Shown here piece by piece: positions 27,971-37,013 of a stretch of DNA of 64,000 nt; the first letter of the stretch is position 1; each line of letters begins with the position of its first letter. The DNA is from Microvirga terricola. GTDB lineage: Bacteria; Pseudomonadota; Alphaproteobacteria; Rhizobiales; Beijerinckiaceae. The notes beneath the pieces were generated by a model, which saw nothing but the letters and a program-made list of their open reading frames with translations, searched no databases and was not told where the DNA came from. The position numbers were made by a program, and so were the translations under genes. The stretch spans positions 1 to 64,000 of the forward strand of contig NZ_JAATJS010000003.1 of NCBI RefSeq assembly GCF_011777495.1, read 5' to 3'.

Positions 27971-29362
27971 TCACAATTGGAAGCCCCGGCGAAGAGAATA
28001 GGCACGGCCGAGCACGCCCGCGCCGCCACCGCTGAACAACCCGTTCGTGAACCAATGCGGGTAATGCAGCAGGTAGTGCAAAAACTTCTCGCCGATGCGC
28101 CGCTCCCAGTCGACGAAGAAGAGCCCGGCCGCAATCATCGGCACATAGCTTTGCCATTCCGGCGTCTGGCTCGTGAGCGGCTGGCGGAAATCGAACGAAC
28201 GGGGCGCGTCGCTGCGGCGAGTCATGGCATTGATGCCGGTCGGCTCGGCCAACACCATGTCGGCATAGGTTCTCGCGATGCCGATCATCTCCTCTTCCTT
28301 GACCAGGAGCCCCTTGTCGGCCAAAGCCAGCGGCAACTCGGCCGTCACGGTCATTTTCCAAAAGTATTCGGATTTCTGCTTCTTCTTGAACGTCACGTCC
28401 TGCTGATAAGCGGATGAGATCGCACCGTCGCGATCCACCACCATCGCGGCGCGATAGAAGTTCAGGATCTTGCGCACCTTTTCGAGATGGCGTGCTTCTT
28501 TCGTGAAGGCGTAAAGCTCGACGAGGCCCGCGCCGAAGGCGTGAACGTGGTTGGTTGGGTCGACTTCGCTCGGAATGAAGGCGTAGCGATAATAGCCCGC
28601 ATCGAGATCCGGCCGATCGACGTAGAACTGCTCATGCTCGTCAAAGGAGGGGATGAGCTCTTCGGCAAGAGCGGCAACCTCCTCGTTGCTTTCACCACGC
28701 GCCGCCAGCCGGTTTGCCAGTTGCAGGATCGGCAGCGCGATCAGCCCGGTCGCGGTGATGTCCGTGCCGCGCATCTTCGGCCCGCCAAAGGTGATGACCG
28801 AGCCCCAGGATTTGACGACGCGCTTCTGGTTTTCGTCGATCACGCCATGCTTGTCGTCGCGCGCCGCCATCACGTTGTGGGCCGCGCCGATGAGCAGCGT
28901 GAGAAAGCGCATCTCACCGGTGGCCTCGTAGAGCTGGAGCGCGGCGCGTCCCCAGAAGGACCATTGCCAGGAATAGAGCTGGCCGCGTTCGTGAATGGGC
29001 GGCAGGTTTTTGTCCGGGCTGTCGGGCGCCGTCAGCCAGCGCAGGCCCCAGTTCAGGAAATCGAAGAAAACATCGCGATGCGGCGTGCAGCTCGCAAAGA
29101 CGCCGAAGGCACTGGCGGTGGGATAACACTCTTTCCGCTCCACGAAGGATGACGGATGTTCGAGAAGCGCCATTGCCTCTCTGTCCTCCACCTTGTCGCC
29201 GCTGAGGTAGCGGTTCCAGATCGCGAGATATCGTTGATAGGCGCTGCGGCTCTCGTCCAGACCGGCAAAGGTCAATCCCGGCCAGGTCCACCCCGTCAGC
29301 ACGGTCGGCGCGAGAACAGGCACGCAAAGAGTGCGCAGCATCCGCCGTCGCGTCAGTTTCAT
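27971..29362 (-). CDS. Tat-exported protein of unknown function
   Basis: The 463-residue product begins with a twin-arginine signal (KLTRRRMLRTLCVPVLAP, hydrophobic core about 10-30), so it is probably exported folded to the periplasm. The mature part is rich in aromatic residues and helical-looking segments, with WQWSFWGRAALQLYEATGE, GTDITATGLIALPILQLA and NHVHAFGAGLVELY, a pattern that recalls alpha/alpha-toroid enzymes such as sugar epimerases and terpenoid hydratases. No catalytic signature is recognised, so no function is assigned. The ATG at 29362 has GAGGGGG about nine bases upstream. It stands alone between cysQ and ubiA. Confidence 0.75.
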   Translation of the reverse strand: MKLTRRRMLRTLCVPVLAPTVLTGWTWPGLTFAGLDESRSAYQRYLAIWNRYLSGDKVEDREAMALLEHPSSFVERKECYPTASAFGVFASCTPHRDVFFDFLNWGLRWLTAPDSPDKNLPPIHERGQLYSWQWSFWGRAALQLYEATGEMRFLTLLIGAAHNVMAARDDKHGVIDENQKRVVKSWGSVITFGGPKMRGTDITATGLIALPILQLANRLAARGESNEEVAALAEELIPSFDEHEQFYVDRPDLDAGYYRYAFIPSEVDPTNHVHAFGAGLVELYAFTKEARHLEKVRKILNFYRAAMVVDRDGAISSAYQQDVTFKKKQKSEYFWKMTVTAELPLALADKGLLVKEEEMIGIARTYADMVLAEPTGINAMTRRSDAPRSFDFRQPLTSQTPEWQSYVPMIAAGLFFVDWERRIGEKFLHYLLHYPHWFTNGLFSGGGAGVLGRAYSLRRGFQL

Positions 29363-29493
29363 GAGTTCGACCCCCTCGGAACTCCGCGCACTGCGGCGCG
29401 GTTCGGTTCCTCCGGGCAATCGTATTACAGATGAAAGCTTAAGTCATGCGCCGCCGCGCTTAAAAGCGCATGTTTTCGCGGCACGCCATACGA

Positions 29494-30426
29494 TCAATAA
29501 AAGCAATCGAAGGCGAGCGCCGCAAACAGGATCAGGCCGGCATCACGGTTGGAGCGGAAAATCCGCAGCGCGCCTTCGCCGTCGTTGCGGTCGATGTGCC
29601 AGACCTGCCAGGCGAGGTGCAGGGCGAACACGCCAAGCCCCGCGTACGAGATCGGCCCTGCCTCTTTCGACAGCCGCAGTGCGAGGCTCATGAAGCCGAG
29701 GGTCAAGGCATAGCAGAACGCGACGCCGAGCTTCACATGGTCGCCGAAGAACCGGGCGGAGGATTTGATGCCTGCGATCTCATCGTCCTCGATATCCTGC
29801 AGCGCATAGATCGTGTCGTAGCCCACGACCCAGGCGATGCTGGCGAGATAGAGCGCAAGCGCTGTCCAGCTCAAGGAGCCGAAGGCGGCGGCCCAACCCA
29901 TCAGCGCGCCCCAGGCGAAGGCAAGGCCGAGCACGATCTGCGGCATCCAGAAGAACCGCTTCATGAAGGGGTAGAGGGCGACGATGCCGAGCGACGCGAA
30001 GCCCGTGGCGATGGCAAAATCGTTGAACTGCAGCAGAACAGCGAGCCCCACCGCGCATTGCAAGGTCAGGAAGATGACGGCGCCCTTCAGGCCGGCCTGG
30101 CCCGAGGGCAAGGGGCGTTGGCGCGTGCGCTCGACGCGAGCGTCGAGATCGCGGTCGACGATGTCGTTATAAGTGCAGCCCGCGCCCCGCATTGCCACCG
30201 CGCCGATGAGAAACAGCACGCAGTAGCCAGGATTGGGCCAAGGCTTGCCGCCGGCCAGGGCTGCCAGCGCAGCCGACCACCAGCAGGGGAGGAGCAGAAG
30301 CCACCATCCGATGGGCCGCTCCATGCGTGCGAGGCGCAGGTAAGGCCTCACACTCGCCGGAGCCCATCGGTCGGCCCAATGGCCCCGAACGGCGTCCGGC
30401 AGGGATGAGGCGGGGTGGTTGTCCAC
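29494..30426 (-). CDS. ubiA: 4-hydroxybenzoate polyprenyltransferase
   Basis: UbiA attaches the polyprenyl chain to 4-hydroxybenzoate in ubiquinone synthesis. The 310-residue product is an integral membrane protein with about eight hydrophobic segments. It carries both Asp-rich magnesium/diphosphate motifs: NDIVDRDLDARV (about residue 98) and YDTIYALQDIEDD (about residue 215). The N-terminus contains RPYLRLARMERPIGWWLLLLPCWW, typical of the family. It is transcribed away from rsmE, with a small secreted-protein gene between them. Confidence 0.94.
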   Translation of the reverse strand: MDNHPASSLPDAVRGHWADRWAPASVRPYLRLARMERPIGWWLLLLPCWWSAALAALAGGKPWPNPGYCVLFLIGAVAMRGAGCTYNDIVDRDLDARVERTRQRPLPSGQAGLKGAVIFLTLQCAVGLAVLLQFNDFAIATGFASLGIVALYPFMKRFFWMPQIVLGLAFAWGALMGWAAAFGSLSWTALALYLASIAWVVGYDTIYALQDIEDDEIAGIKSSARFFGDHVKLGVAFCYALTLGFMSLALRLSKEAGPISYAGLGVFALHLAWQVWHIDRNDGEGALRIFRSNRDAGLILFAALAFDCFY

Positions 30427-30436
30427 GATGGGGCCC

Positions 30437-30901
30437 TTAGAGGGCGCCCTTCGGCATCGTGTAAGTGCCCGTCAGACCGCCGCCGCCGAGAAGGCCGCCC
30501 CCGCCGTTCTGCTGGGCATTCTTGGCCTGCTTTTCCATCTGCTCCATCTTCGCCGCTATCGCGCAGGCCTTGCCCTTCATCTCGACGGAACGGGCATGGT
30601 CCTTCTTGAAGCCGTCGGCGAACTGCTCGGGAATCTGGCACCAATCCTTGTTGGCCTCGATCCATTTCATGCCCGTGTCGCCATTGGCCGTGAGCTTGGT
30701 GAAGATGGCGCAAGCCGCGCGCGGGTCGACCTGCTTGTTCTTGCCGCCGCTCAAGCTGTTGAGCTGCTGGATCAGGGTCTGACGTTCGGACAGGAATTTC
30801 TGCGCATCCTGGCAATTGCTCGACTGCGCAAGGGCAGGAGCGGCCATGAAAATGCCAGTGGCGGCAAACGCAGCCGCAAGGTGCGAACGGAAATGCGTCA
30901 T
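30437..30901 (-). CDS. Small secreted protein of unknown function
   Basis: The 154-residue product begins with a clear signal peptide ending APALAQ (cut at about residue 25). The mature part has four Cys (in NCQDAQ, RAACAIF, DWCQIP and KACAIAA) that could form two disulfides. It then has a coiled-coil-like MEQMEKQAKNAQQ segment and a glycine-rich stretch near the end. No domain is recognised. The ATG at 30901 is chosen because the signal peptide starts there. It ends 10 bases before ubiA on the same strand and may share its transcript. Confidence 0.75.
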   Translation of the reverse strand: MTHFRSHLAAAFAATGIFMAAPALAQSSNCQDAQKFLSERQTLIQQLNSLSGGKNKQVDPRAACAIFTKLTANGDTGMKWIEANKDWCQIPEQFADGFKKDHARSVEMKGKACAIAAKMEQMEKQAKNAQQNGGGGLLGGGGLTGTYTMPKGAL

Positions 30902-31122
30902 TGGCAATGTCCTTCCCGGAACGTGCGCGACGTCTCGCACACCTGCCGTTGTGTTAACAGGTTCGCGGCCTCAAAGCCAAGCGGCTATTGGCCCCGGTCG
31001 AGCGGGGATGTGCAGCGGCGCACGTGAATGAAGGCTTAAATTCCCGTGGGCCGGCGCGACTTTCCTCTCCCGCCTGCCTGCCTGAGTTGATAATTCTTGC
31101 CCGACGGTTTTTGAAGGTTCGC

Positions 31123-31878
31123 ATGGCCTCTTACGACTTCAACGCTCCCCGCCTTTTCGTCGAATCGCCCCTCGCCGCAGGGGCGCGAATCGCCCTTGAC
31201 CGGGCGCAGGCCAACTATCTTCTGAACGTGCTGCGGCTGGGAACCGGCGATGCGGTCCTGATCTTCAACGGGCGGGATGGCGAGTGGCGGGCCGAGATCG
31301 CGGTCGAGGGCCGCAAGGCCGCCGACCTTGTCTGCGTCGAGCGCACCCGCGAGCAGGCCGTCCGCCCCGAACTCATCTATGCCTTCGCTCCGCTCAAGCA
31401 TGCCCGCCTCGACTACATGGTGCAGAAAGCCGTCGAGATGGGAGCCGGCGTCCTCCAGCCCGTCCTCACCCGACGCACCCAGAGCACGCGGGTCAACCTC
31501 GAGCGCATGCGGGGTAATGCGATCGAGGCGGCTGAGCAATGCGGGATCCTGACCATTCCGGAGGTTCGGGACGAAGAGAATTTAGATAAATTCATCAAGG
31601 CCTTGGGGGATGATGTCCTCCTCGTGTTCTGCGACGAGGATTCCCCGGTTTCTAATCCTGTCGAGGCCCTTAAGGCCCAGGTGCCGGCGGGGAACAACGC
31701 TGCCAAACTGGCCGTTGTCATTGGACCGGAAGGTGGGTTCACCGATCAGGAGAGAGCCCTTGTTGCCACCCACAAAAGATGCGTCCGTGTTTCGCTAGGG
31801 CCGCGAATCCTGCGAGCCGATACGGCCGCCGTGGCGGCGCTTGCAGTGGTCCAGTCCGTTCTCGGCGATTGGGCCTGA
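31123..31878 (+). CDS. rsmE: 16S rRNA (uracil(1498)-N(3))-methyltransferase RsmE
   Basis: RsmE methylates U1498 in the 30S decoding region. The 251-residue product has an N-terminal PUA-like domain (RLFVESPLAAGARI, then NYLLNVLRLGTGD) and a C-terminal SPOUT methyltransferase fold with the knot motifs VVIGPEGGFTDQE and LGPRILRADTAAVAAL. The ATG at 31123 (MASYDFNAPRLF) fits the family start; the frame extends upstream but without homologous sequence. The ubiA/rsmE/gshA neighbourhood is common in Hyphomicrobiales. Confidence 0.94.
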   Translation: MASYDFNAPRLFVESPLAAGARIALDRAQANYLLNVLRLGTGDAVLIFNGRDGEWRAEIAVEGRKAADLVCVERTREQAVRPELIYAFAPLKHARLDYMVQKAVEMGAGVLQPVLTRRTQSTRVNLERMRGNAIEAAEQCGILTIPEVRDEENLDKFIKALGDDVLLVFCDEDSPVSNPVEALKAQVPAGNNAAKLAVVIGPEGGFTDQERALVATHKRCVRVSLGPRILRADTAAVAALAVVQSVLGDWA

Positions 31879-32037
31879 CACGGCCGTCCGGCAAGATCCG
31901 TCCGCCCATCAACAGCTTAGCAGTTTCGCGACGATTGGCCCCATTCTCGCCCCATTAGGCGGGATGTTTGAGGTATAAACCTACGATTCGCAGCACATCA
32001 TAAAATAAGCCGACAGAATAATTTGGAGGACTTGGAA

Positions 32038-33177
32038 ATGAACGGGGAATTCAAGTTCGGTATCGAAGAAGAATACTTCCTGAACGACGTTCTTAAACGT
32101 GACATTGCCCGCTCCGGCATCAAAGAATTCTTTAGTTCTTGTCGCGATGAAATTTCTCACGACATTCAGCCGGAAATGCTCGAGCCCCAGGTCGAGGTCG
32201 CGACGACCCCTTGCGTCGATTTCGACGAGGCGCGCGCGCAGCTCACCGGCCTGCGTTCCGCCGTCGGTACGCTCGCCCGTGACCACAACCTGTCCATCAT
32301 GGCCTCCGGCACGCATCCGCTGGCCGTCTGGGCGCGGGTGCGGCCCACCGAGGCGCCGCGCTACGGCAAGGTGATGCACGATTTGCAGATGGTCGGCAGC
32401 CGCACGGTGGTCTGCGGCATGCATGTCCATGTGGAGGTTCCGGATTTGGCGCTGCGCGTGGACATCATGAACCGCATTCAGCCCTATCTGCCGTTGCTCT
32501 TGGCGCTCTCGACATCCTCGCCCTTCTGGCAGGCCCATCGCACGGGCCTCCTCGGCTACCGCCTTGCGGCCTATCGCGAATTACCACGCACCGGTCTGCC
32601 GGATCTTTTCCAGGACGTGAAGGACTACCAGCGCTACATCGACACGCTGGTCGAGGCCCGCGCCATCGAGGATTCGAGCTATGTCTGGTGGGTGATCCGG
32701 CCGTCGCTGAAGCACCCGACGCTCGAACTGCGCGTGGCCGACAGCTGCACCCGGGTGGACGATACGCTCGCCATCGCCGCGCTCTATCGCTGCCTTGTCC
32801 GCCGGCTCAGCCTTGACCTGTCCTTGAACACCAACCAGACCGGGGCCTCGCGCGCCATCAACGACGAGAACGGCTGGCGCGCCCAGCGCTACGGCATCCA
32901 CGGCAGCTTCGTCGACGAAGCTTCGCGCAGCGCCAAGCCGGTGGGACAGATCCTCAACGAGACCCTGGATCTGGTGGCCCAGGACGCCAAGGTGCTCGGC
33001 TGCGAGCGCGAGCTGGACCTCGCTCGCTGGATCGTCGCCCGCGGCACCAGCGCGGATCAGCAGCTCTCCTTCTACACCGAGGCCCTCGGCCGCGGCCTGT
33101 CGAATCGCGATGCGCTCGCCGGCGTCGTCGATTGGCTCTCGGCCGAAACCATGGGCGAGCCTGTCGCGCGGCACTAA
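32038..33177 (+). CDS. Carboxylate-amine ligase, glutamate-cysteine ligase family 2 (YbdK-like)
   Basis: The 379-residue product has the GCS2 signatures: FKFGIEEEYFL at the start (nucleotide/metal-binding Glu), SHDIQPEMLEPQVEVAT, MASGTHPLA, GMHVHVEVPD and RVADSCTRVDDT. YbdK-type enzymes form gamma-glutamylcysteine weakly or ligate other carboxylate/amine pairs; the true substrate is unknown. The ATG at 32038 has a perfect GGAGG eight bases upstream, which decides the start against the TTG at 32023. A classical gshA of a different subfamily follows 244 bases downstream, so this gene is unlikely to be the main glutathione enzyme. Confidence 0.88.
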   Translation: MNGEFKFGIEEEYFLNDVLKRDIARSGIKEFFSSCRDEISHDIQPEMLEPQVEVATTPCVDFDEARAQLTGLRSAVGTLARDHNLSIMASGTHPLAVWARVRPTEAPRYGKVMHDLQMVGSRTVVCGMHVHVEVPDLALRVDIMNRIQPYLPLLLALSTSSPFWQAHRTGLLGYRLAAYRELPRTGLPDLFQDVKDYQRYIDTLVEARAIEDSSYVWWVIRPSLKHPTLELRVADSCTRVDDTLAIAALYRCLVRRLSLDLSLNTNQTGASRAINDENGWRAQRYGIHGSFVDEASRSAKPVGQILNETLDLVAQDAKVLGCERELDLARWIVARGTSADQQLSFYTEALGRGLSNRDALAGVVDWLSAETMGEPVARH

Positions 33178-33200
33178 ACGGGCGCAACTCAGGACCTCTC

Positions 33201-33233
33201 TTGCTACGGCCGGGCTCGCCCCGGCCATAGCAA
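33201..33233. repeat. REP-like hairpin between the two ligase genes
   Basis: A near-perfect palindrome: TTGCTA, GGCCGGG, a four-base loop, CCCCGGCC and TAGCAA. It shares the GGCCGGG/CCCGGCC core with the element after pgi at 3319-3341. It follows the carboxylate-amine ligase stop by about 25 bases and could act as a transcript end. Confidence 0.65.
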
Positions 33234-33421
33234 TCCTCTAAGCTACAAGGCTTCGTCCCTCCGCGGCACCCGCGATATTGCGTCTCGCTCCTCCCGAAAC
33301 GCATGCGCGTACCTCATATCATTGTATCATTGTCGCTCATTGCAGCTTGGCCTTAACCCGCCTATCTACACCCGACCCGAAGTCGGCGCGCCTTGAACGC
33401 GCTTTTTTGATGAGGTGATAC

Positions 33422-34792
33422 ATGGCGCGTGACGTATCCGATGCTGCCGTCATCGGAGCGCGGTCCGAGCTCGTGGAATGGATCGCGTCCGGCGAGAAGC
33501 CGCGCGAGACCTGGCGGCTCGGCACGGAACACGAGAAGGTGCCTTTCTATAAAGCCGATGCGACGCCCGTTCCCTATGAGGGCGAGCGGGGCATCCGGGC
33601 GCTGCTGGAAGGATTGCAGCGCCTGACCGGCTGGGACCCGATCAAGGAGAACAGCCACCCGATCGGCCTGGCGGACGATGTCCACGGCGGCGCGATTTCG
33701 CTGGAACCCGGCGGACAGTTCGAGCTGTCGGGGGCGCCGGTCAGAACGCTCCATGAGACGGCGGAAGAAACCGCCCAGCATCTGGCGCAGGTCAAGGCCG
33801 TCGCCGAGGATCTCGGCATCGGTTTCCTGACGCTCGGCATGAGCCCGCTCTGGACCCGGGCCGAAACGCCGGTGATGCCGAAAGAGCGCTATCGCATCAT
33901 GACCGGCTACATGCCGAAGGTCGGCAAGCTTGGTCTCGACATGATGTATCGCACCTCGACGGTGCAGGTGAACATGGACTACGCGTCCGAGGCGGACATG
34001 GTGAAGAAGATGCGGGTGTCTCTCGCGCTTCAGCCCATTGCCACGGCGATCTTCGCCAATTCGCCCTTCACCGACGGCAAGCCCAACGGCTATCTGTCCA
34101 TGCGCTCCGAGATCTGGCGCGACACGGATCCCCACCGCACCGGCATGATGGATTTCGCGTTCGAGGATGGCTTCGGCTACGAACGCTATGTGGACTGGGC
34201 ACTCGACGTGCCGATGTATTTCGTCAAGCGCGGCGCGGTCTATCACGATGTGTCGGGGCTGTCGTTCCGCGATCTGTTCGCGGGCAAGCTCGCGCAGCTG
34301 CCCGGCGAGCGCGCCACGCGCTCGGATTGGGCGAACCATGTCTCGACGCTGTTTCCGGAAGTGCGCCTGAAACGCTATCTGGAAATGCGCGGCGCCGACG
34401 TCGGCCCGCCCGCGCATATCACGGCGCTCTCTGCTTTCTGGGCCGGGCTTCTCTATGACGAAGCGGCGCTCGACGGTGCGTGGGAATTGGTGAAAGGCTG
34501 GAGCGCGCAGGATCGCGAGAGTCTGCGTGCCGATGTGCCGAAGCTCGCCTTGAAGGCGACGGTTGCGGGACGCTCCGCACAGGATGTCGCGCGCGATGCG
34601 CTCGCTCTCTCGCGCGCGGGCCTCAAGCGCCGCGCCTTTCTCGATGCACAAGGCCGGGACGAGACGCATCACCTCGATTACGTGGATGAGATCGTCGCCT
34701 CGGGCCGCACCGTGGCTGAGCGTCTTCTCGCGCTTTACCACGGCCCCTGGAAGGGCTCGGTGCTGCCGGCTTTCAAGGAATGCGTTTACTGA
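33422..34792 (+). CDS. gshA: Glutamate--cysteine ligase
   Basis: GshA makes gamma-glutamylcysteine, the first step of glutathione synthesis. The 456-residue product is the plant/alphaproteobacterial form: WRLGTEHEKVPF, SLEPGGQFELSGAPV (about 98-112), MYRTSTVQVNMDY, FANSPFTDGKPNGYLSMR and the FSALWAGLLYDE-like LSAFWAGLLYDE. These are the substrate- and magnesium-binding blocks of the family, and length is normal. It is preceded by GAGGTGATAC, which gives an acceptable ribosome site. A dispersed palindromic repeat lies about 45 bases after the stop. Confidence 0.95.
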   Translation: MARDVSDAAVIGARSELVEWIASGEKPRETWRLGTEHEKVPFYKADATPVPYEGERGIRALLEGLQRLTGWDPIKENSHPIGLADDVHGGAISLEPGGQFELSGAPVRTLHETAEETAQHLAQVKAVAEDLGIGFLTLGMSPLWTRAETPVMPKERYRIMTGYMPKVGKLGLDMMYRTSTVQVNMDYASEADMVKKMRVSLALQPIATAIFANSPFTDGKPNGYLSMRSEIWRDTDPHRTGMMDFAFEDGFGYERYVDWALDVPMYFVKRGAVYHDVSGLSFRDLFAGKLAQLPGERATRSDWANHVSTLFPEVRLKRYLEMRGADVGPPAHITALSAFWAGLLYDEAALDGAWELVKGWSAQDRESLRADVPKLALKATVAGRSAQDVARDALALSRAGLKRRAFLDAQGRDETHHLDYVDEIVASGRTVAERLLALYHGPWKGSVLPAFKECVY

Positions 34793-34835
34793 TCGGAGCG
34801 TTGTCGGCGGCGCGGCTCATGATACCTCGCCGCCG

Positions 34836-34941
34836 CTAGAGCATGATCGAGACCCGTGGAAGCCGGTTATTCTTGCCGATCATGCGGCAATAAGGAATCG
34901 AGACTTTGATCATGTTTCAAAGAGACATGATCAAGCTCTAG
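34836..34941. repeat. Dispersed palindromic intergenic repeat, copy 1
   Basis: This 106-base element begins CTAGAGCATGATCGAG and ends TGATCAAGCTCTAG, with internal inverted arms (CCGATCATGCGGCAA and TTTGATCATGTTTCAAAG). Its reverse complement matches copy 2 at 55933-56038 at most positions and copy 3 at 63200-63329 more loosely. It sits exactly between gshA and the diguanylate cyclase stop codon. Read as protein, it gives a recurring spurious peptide (ADHAAIRNR), a trap for gene callers. Confidence 0.85.
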
Positions 34942-34943
34942 CC

Positions 34944-36446
34944 TTACGCCGCTTCGCTCGCCGCGATGCGGTTGCGCCCACCGAGTTTCGCGCGGTAGAG
35001 CGCGCGGTCCGCCATCGCCACCAGGGTTTCAGGTGCGACGAGCGGGACGTCGAGGCTCGGAACCAGCGTCGCGCTGCCGATGCTGATCGTCAGGACCGGC
35101 AGCGGTGCATTGGCTTCGTGCCGCATGGCGAGAGCCTCGACGCGGGCGCGGATGATTTCCGCAAGCGCCATCGCACCGTCCGCATCCGTGCCCGGCAGCA
35201 GCACGGCGATTTCCTCGCCGCCATAGCGCGCTACCAGATCGCCCGGCCGCCGGACGGTCCGGCTCAGCACCTGCGCGAGGGACCGCAGACATTCGTCGCC
35301 CGCCTGGTGGCCATAAAAATCGTTGAATGATTTGAAGCGGTCGACATCGATCAGGAGCAAGGAGAGCGAGGTTCCGTCGCGCGTGGCACGCCCGCACTCC
35401 ACTGCGAGTTCCCGGTCGAAGATGCGGCGGTTCGCAAGGCCGGTGAGGCTGTCCGTTGCTGCCAGCACCGCCAGTTCCGCCTCCATTCTTTCACGCTGAC
35501 GCAACTGCGAGGCGAGACCCCAGCCAAGAATGCCGATGGCCGCCACGAGCAGGGTCACCGCGATGGCGCGGACGAAAAAGTCTCCATCCCACCGTGCGAG
35601 CGCCTGGCTTCTCCCCACGGCGGCGAGCGTCACGACGGGAAATTTGTCGCTCAGCCGGTACCCGCTCAGACGGGGCATGCCGTCGACATTCGATGTGTAG
35701 GCGTAATACCCGGCGGAGGCGCGCGGTAGATGCTGCGTGAACAACGGATCGCTGGCGCCGGACCTGCCGATGGCTTGCTCCGCGTGAGGATAGCGCGACA
35801 GCAGCGTGCCATCGCTGCCGAACAAGGCGATGGAGCCTTCCGATCCGACATCGAAATGCGAGTAGTAGTTCGAGAAGTAGCGCGGGTCGATGAAGACCAC
35901 CGCGACACCCCCGAAACTGCCATCCGCCTTGTCGATGCGGCGGGAAATGCTCAGAACCCATTTGTCGTCGAAAGGATCGCGGATCAACGAACTGAAGAAC
36001 CAATCGTTGTTCGCCGGTTTCTCGTGACGCTTGAAAAACGGCTGGTTCTCACCCTGCATGTGTTGCGGGAGATGCCCGAGAGAGCTGCAGATGAAACGGC
36101 CATCCTCGCCAAAGATGGCGAGCGCCTTCAATCGCGGCAGGGTTTTGATCCGCTCGCTGAGAAACGTGTGCAAGCGGTCGGCGGTGGCCGGCGTCGCACC
36201 TGTCGTCTCGATCCGGTCGACGATGTCGACGATGACCGCGTCCGCCAGCTCGAAGGTGTCGTCCGCATGTTGGGCGAGCGACTGGGCGAGGTTGGCCATG
36301 TTGCCCTCGACTCGCACCACCTCCGCGTTGCGCTCGTTCCAGTCGCGCCAGCCTTCGAGCGAGATGATCGCCAGGCACACCACCACGACAAAGGCATTCA
36401 GCCAAAAGGCCGAGGAGCGCGGGGACGAGGTGGCGGGTGGGTGCAT
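34944..36446 (-). CDS. Membrane diguanylate cyclase with Cache-type sensor (GGDEF)
   Basis: The 500-residue product makes cyclic di-GMP from two GTP. Order: an N-terminal membrane helix (about 15-33), a periplasmic Cache-like sensor (about 40-300, with DGRFICSSLGHLP and WVLSISRRI), a second membrane helix (about 305-325), then a GGDEF domain. The domain starts DSLTGLANRRIFDREL and has the active-site YGGEEIAVLLPG. The inhibitory I-site RxxD (RPGD) lies five residues before GGEE, so product feedback is likely. There is no EAL domain. The ATG at 36446 is 20 bases after the sugE stop on the same strand, so it may be read through from the guanidine-controlled sugE transcript. Confidence 0.92.
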   Translation of the reverse strand: MHPPATSSPRSSAFWLNAFVVVVCLAIISLEGWRDWNERNAEVVRVEGNMANLAQSLAQHADDTFELADAVIVDIVDRIETTGATPATADRLHTFLSERIKTLPRLKALAIFGEDGRFICSSLGHLPQHMQGENQPFFKRHEKPANNDWFFSSLIRDPFDDKWVLSISRRIDKADGSFGGVAVVFIDPRYFSNYYSHFDVGSEGSIALFGSDGTLLSRYPHAEQAIGRSGASDPLFTQHLPRASAGYYAYTSNVDGMPRLSGYRLSDKFPVVTLAAVGRSQALARWDGDFFVRAIAVTLLVAAIGILGWGLASQLRQRERMEAELAVLAATDSLTGLANRRIFDRELAVECGRATRDGTSLSLLLIDVDRFKSFNDFYGHQAGDECLRSLAQVLSRTVRRPGDLVARYGGEEIAVLLPGTDADGAMALAEIIRARVEALAMRHEANAPLPVLTISIGSATLVPSLDVPLVAPETLVAMADRALYRAKLGGRNRIAASEAA

Positions 36447-36466
36447 GACGATGCTCGGCGGCGCGG

Positions 36467-36784
36467 CTAACTCGCGGCCATCTTGAGGCCGAGGATGCCT
36501 AAGACGATCAGGCTGATGCAGCTCAGGCGCAGTGCGGTCGCCGGCTCGCCGAGGAGAATGATTCCGAGAATCGCCGTTCCGACCGTGCCGATACCGGTCC
36601 AGACCGCATAACCGGTGCCGACGGGCAGCGTCTTCAAGGCGAGCCCCAGCAGCACGACGCTTGCGACCATGAAGATGACGGTGAGAACCGAGGGAAGGAG
36701 GCGCGTGAAGCCGTCGGTGTATTTCAGCCCAATCGCCCAGCCGATTTCGAACAGACCGGCGAGCACGAGATAAGTCCATGCCAT
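36467..36784 (-). CDS. sugE: Guanidinium exporter Gdx (SugE-type small multidrug resistance protein)
   Basis: The 105-residue product has four hydrophobic helices and the SugE/Gdx signatures: the membrane Glu in [20 protein letters not shown] (read as two adjoining blocks), [20 protein letters not shown] and [10 protein letters not shown]. Proteins of this subtype export guanidinium ion in exchange for protons as antiparallel dimers. The GGAGGT ribosome site lies six bases before the ATG. A guanidine-II riboswitch in the leader (36803-36851) supports the assignment strongly. The diguanylate cyclase gene follows after 20 bases. Confidence 0.93.
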   Translation of the reverse strand: MAWTYLVLAGLFEIGWAIGLKYTDGFTRLLPSVLTVIFMVASVVLLGLALKTLPVGTGYAVWTGIGTVGTAILGIILLGEPATALRLSCISLIVLGILGLKMAAS

Positions 36785-36802
36785 GACAGGACCTCCGTCA
36801 TA

Positions 36803-36851
36803 GGCAGGGCCGTCCCCACCGCTTTTCGGGAAAATGCGAGGTCGTCCTCGC
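36803..36851 (-). promoter_or_regulatory. Guanidine-II (mini-ykkC) riboswitch
   Basis: On the minus strand two small hairpins follow one another: 36851-36836 is GCGAGG, ACGA, CCTCGC; 36820-36803 is GGTGGGG, ACGG, CCCTGCC. Tandem hairpins closed on ACGR loops are the defining feature of the guanidine-II riboswitch, whose two loops pair with each other around guanidinium ions. The GGAGGT ribosome site of sugE lies just downstream and can itself fold into a hairpin (TGACGG with CTGTCA), which suggests translational control. Confidence 0.88.
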
Positions 36852-37013
36852 CCCTCTGTTCATACAGGATAAGGCGTCGCACCTCAATACAGAGGGCGAA
36901 AATTGAAGCGTGTTTTCACAAGGCGCGCGCTTCTCAGCGCGCGCCCGAAAGCCGGATCCGGCATGGGGAGATCGATCAAAAAATCGGATTGATCCCTCTC
37001 GGATGAAGCGCCT

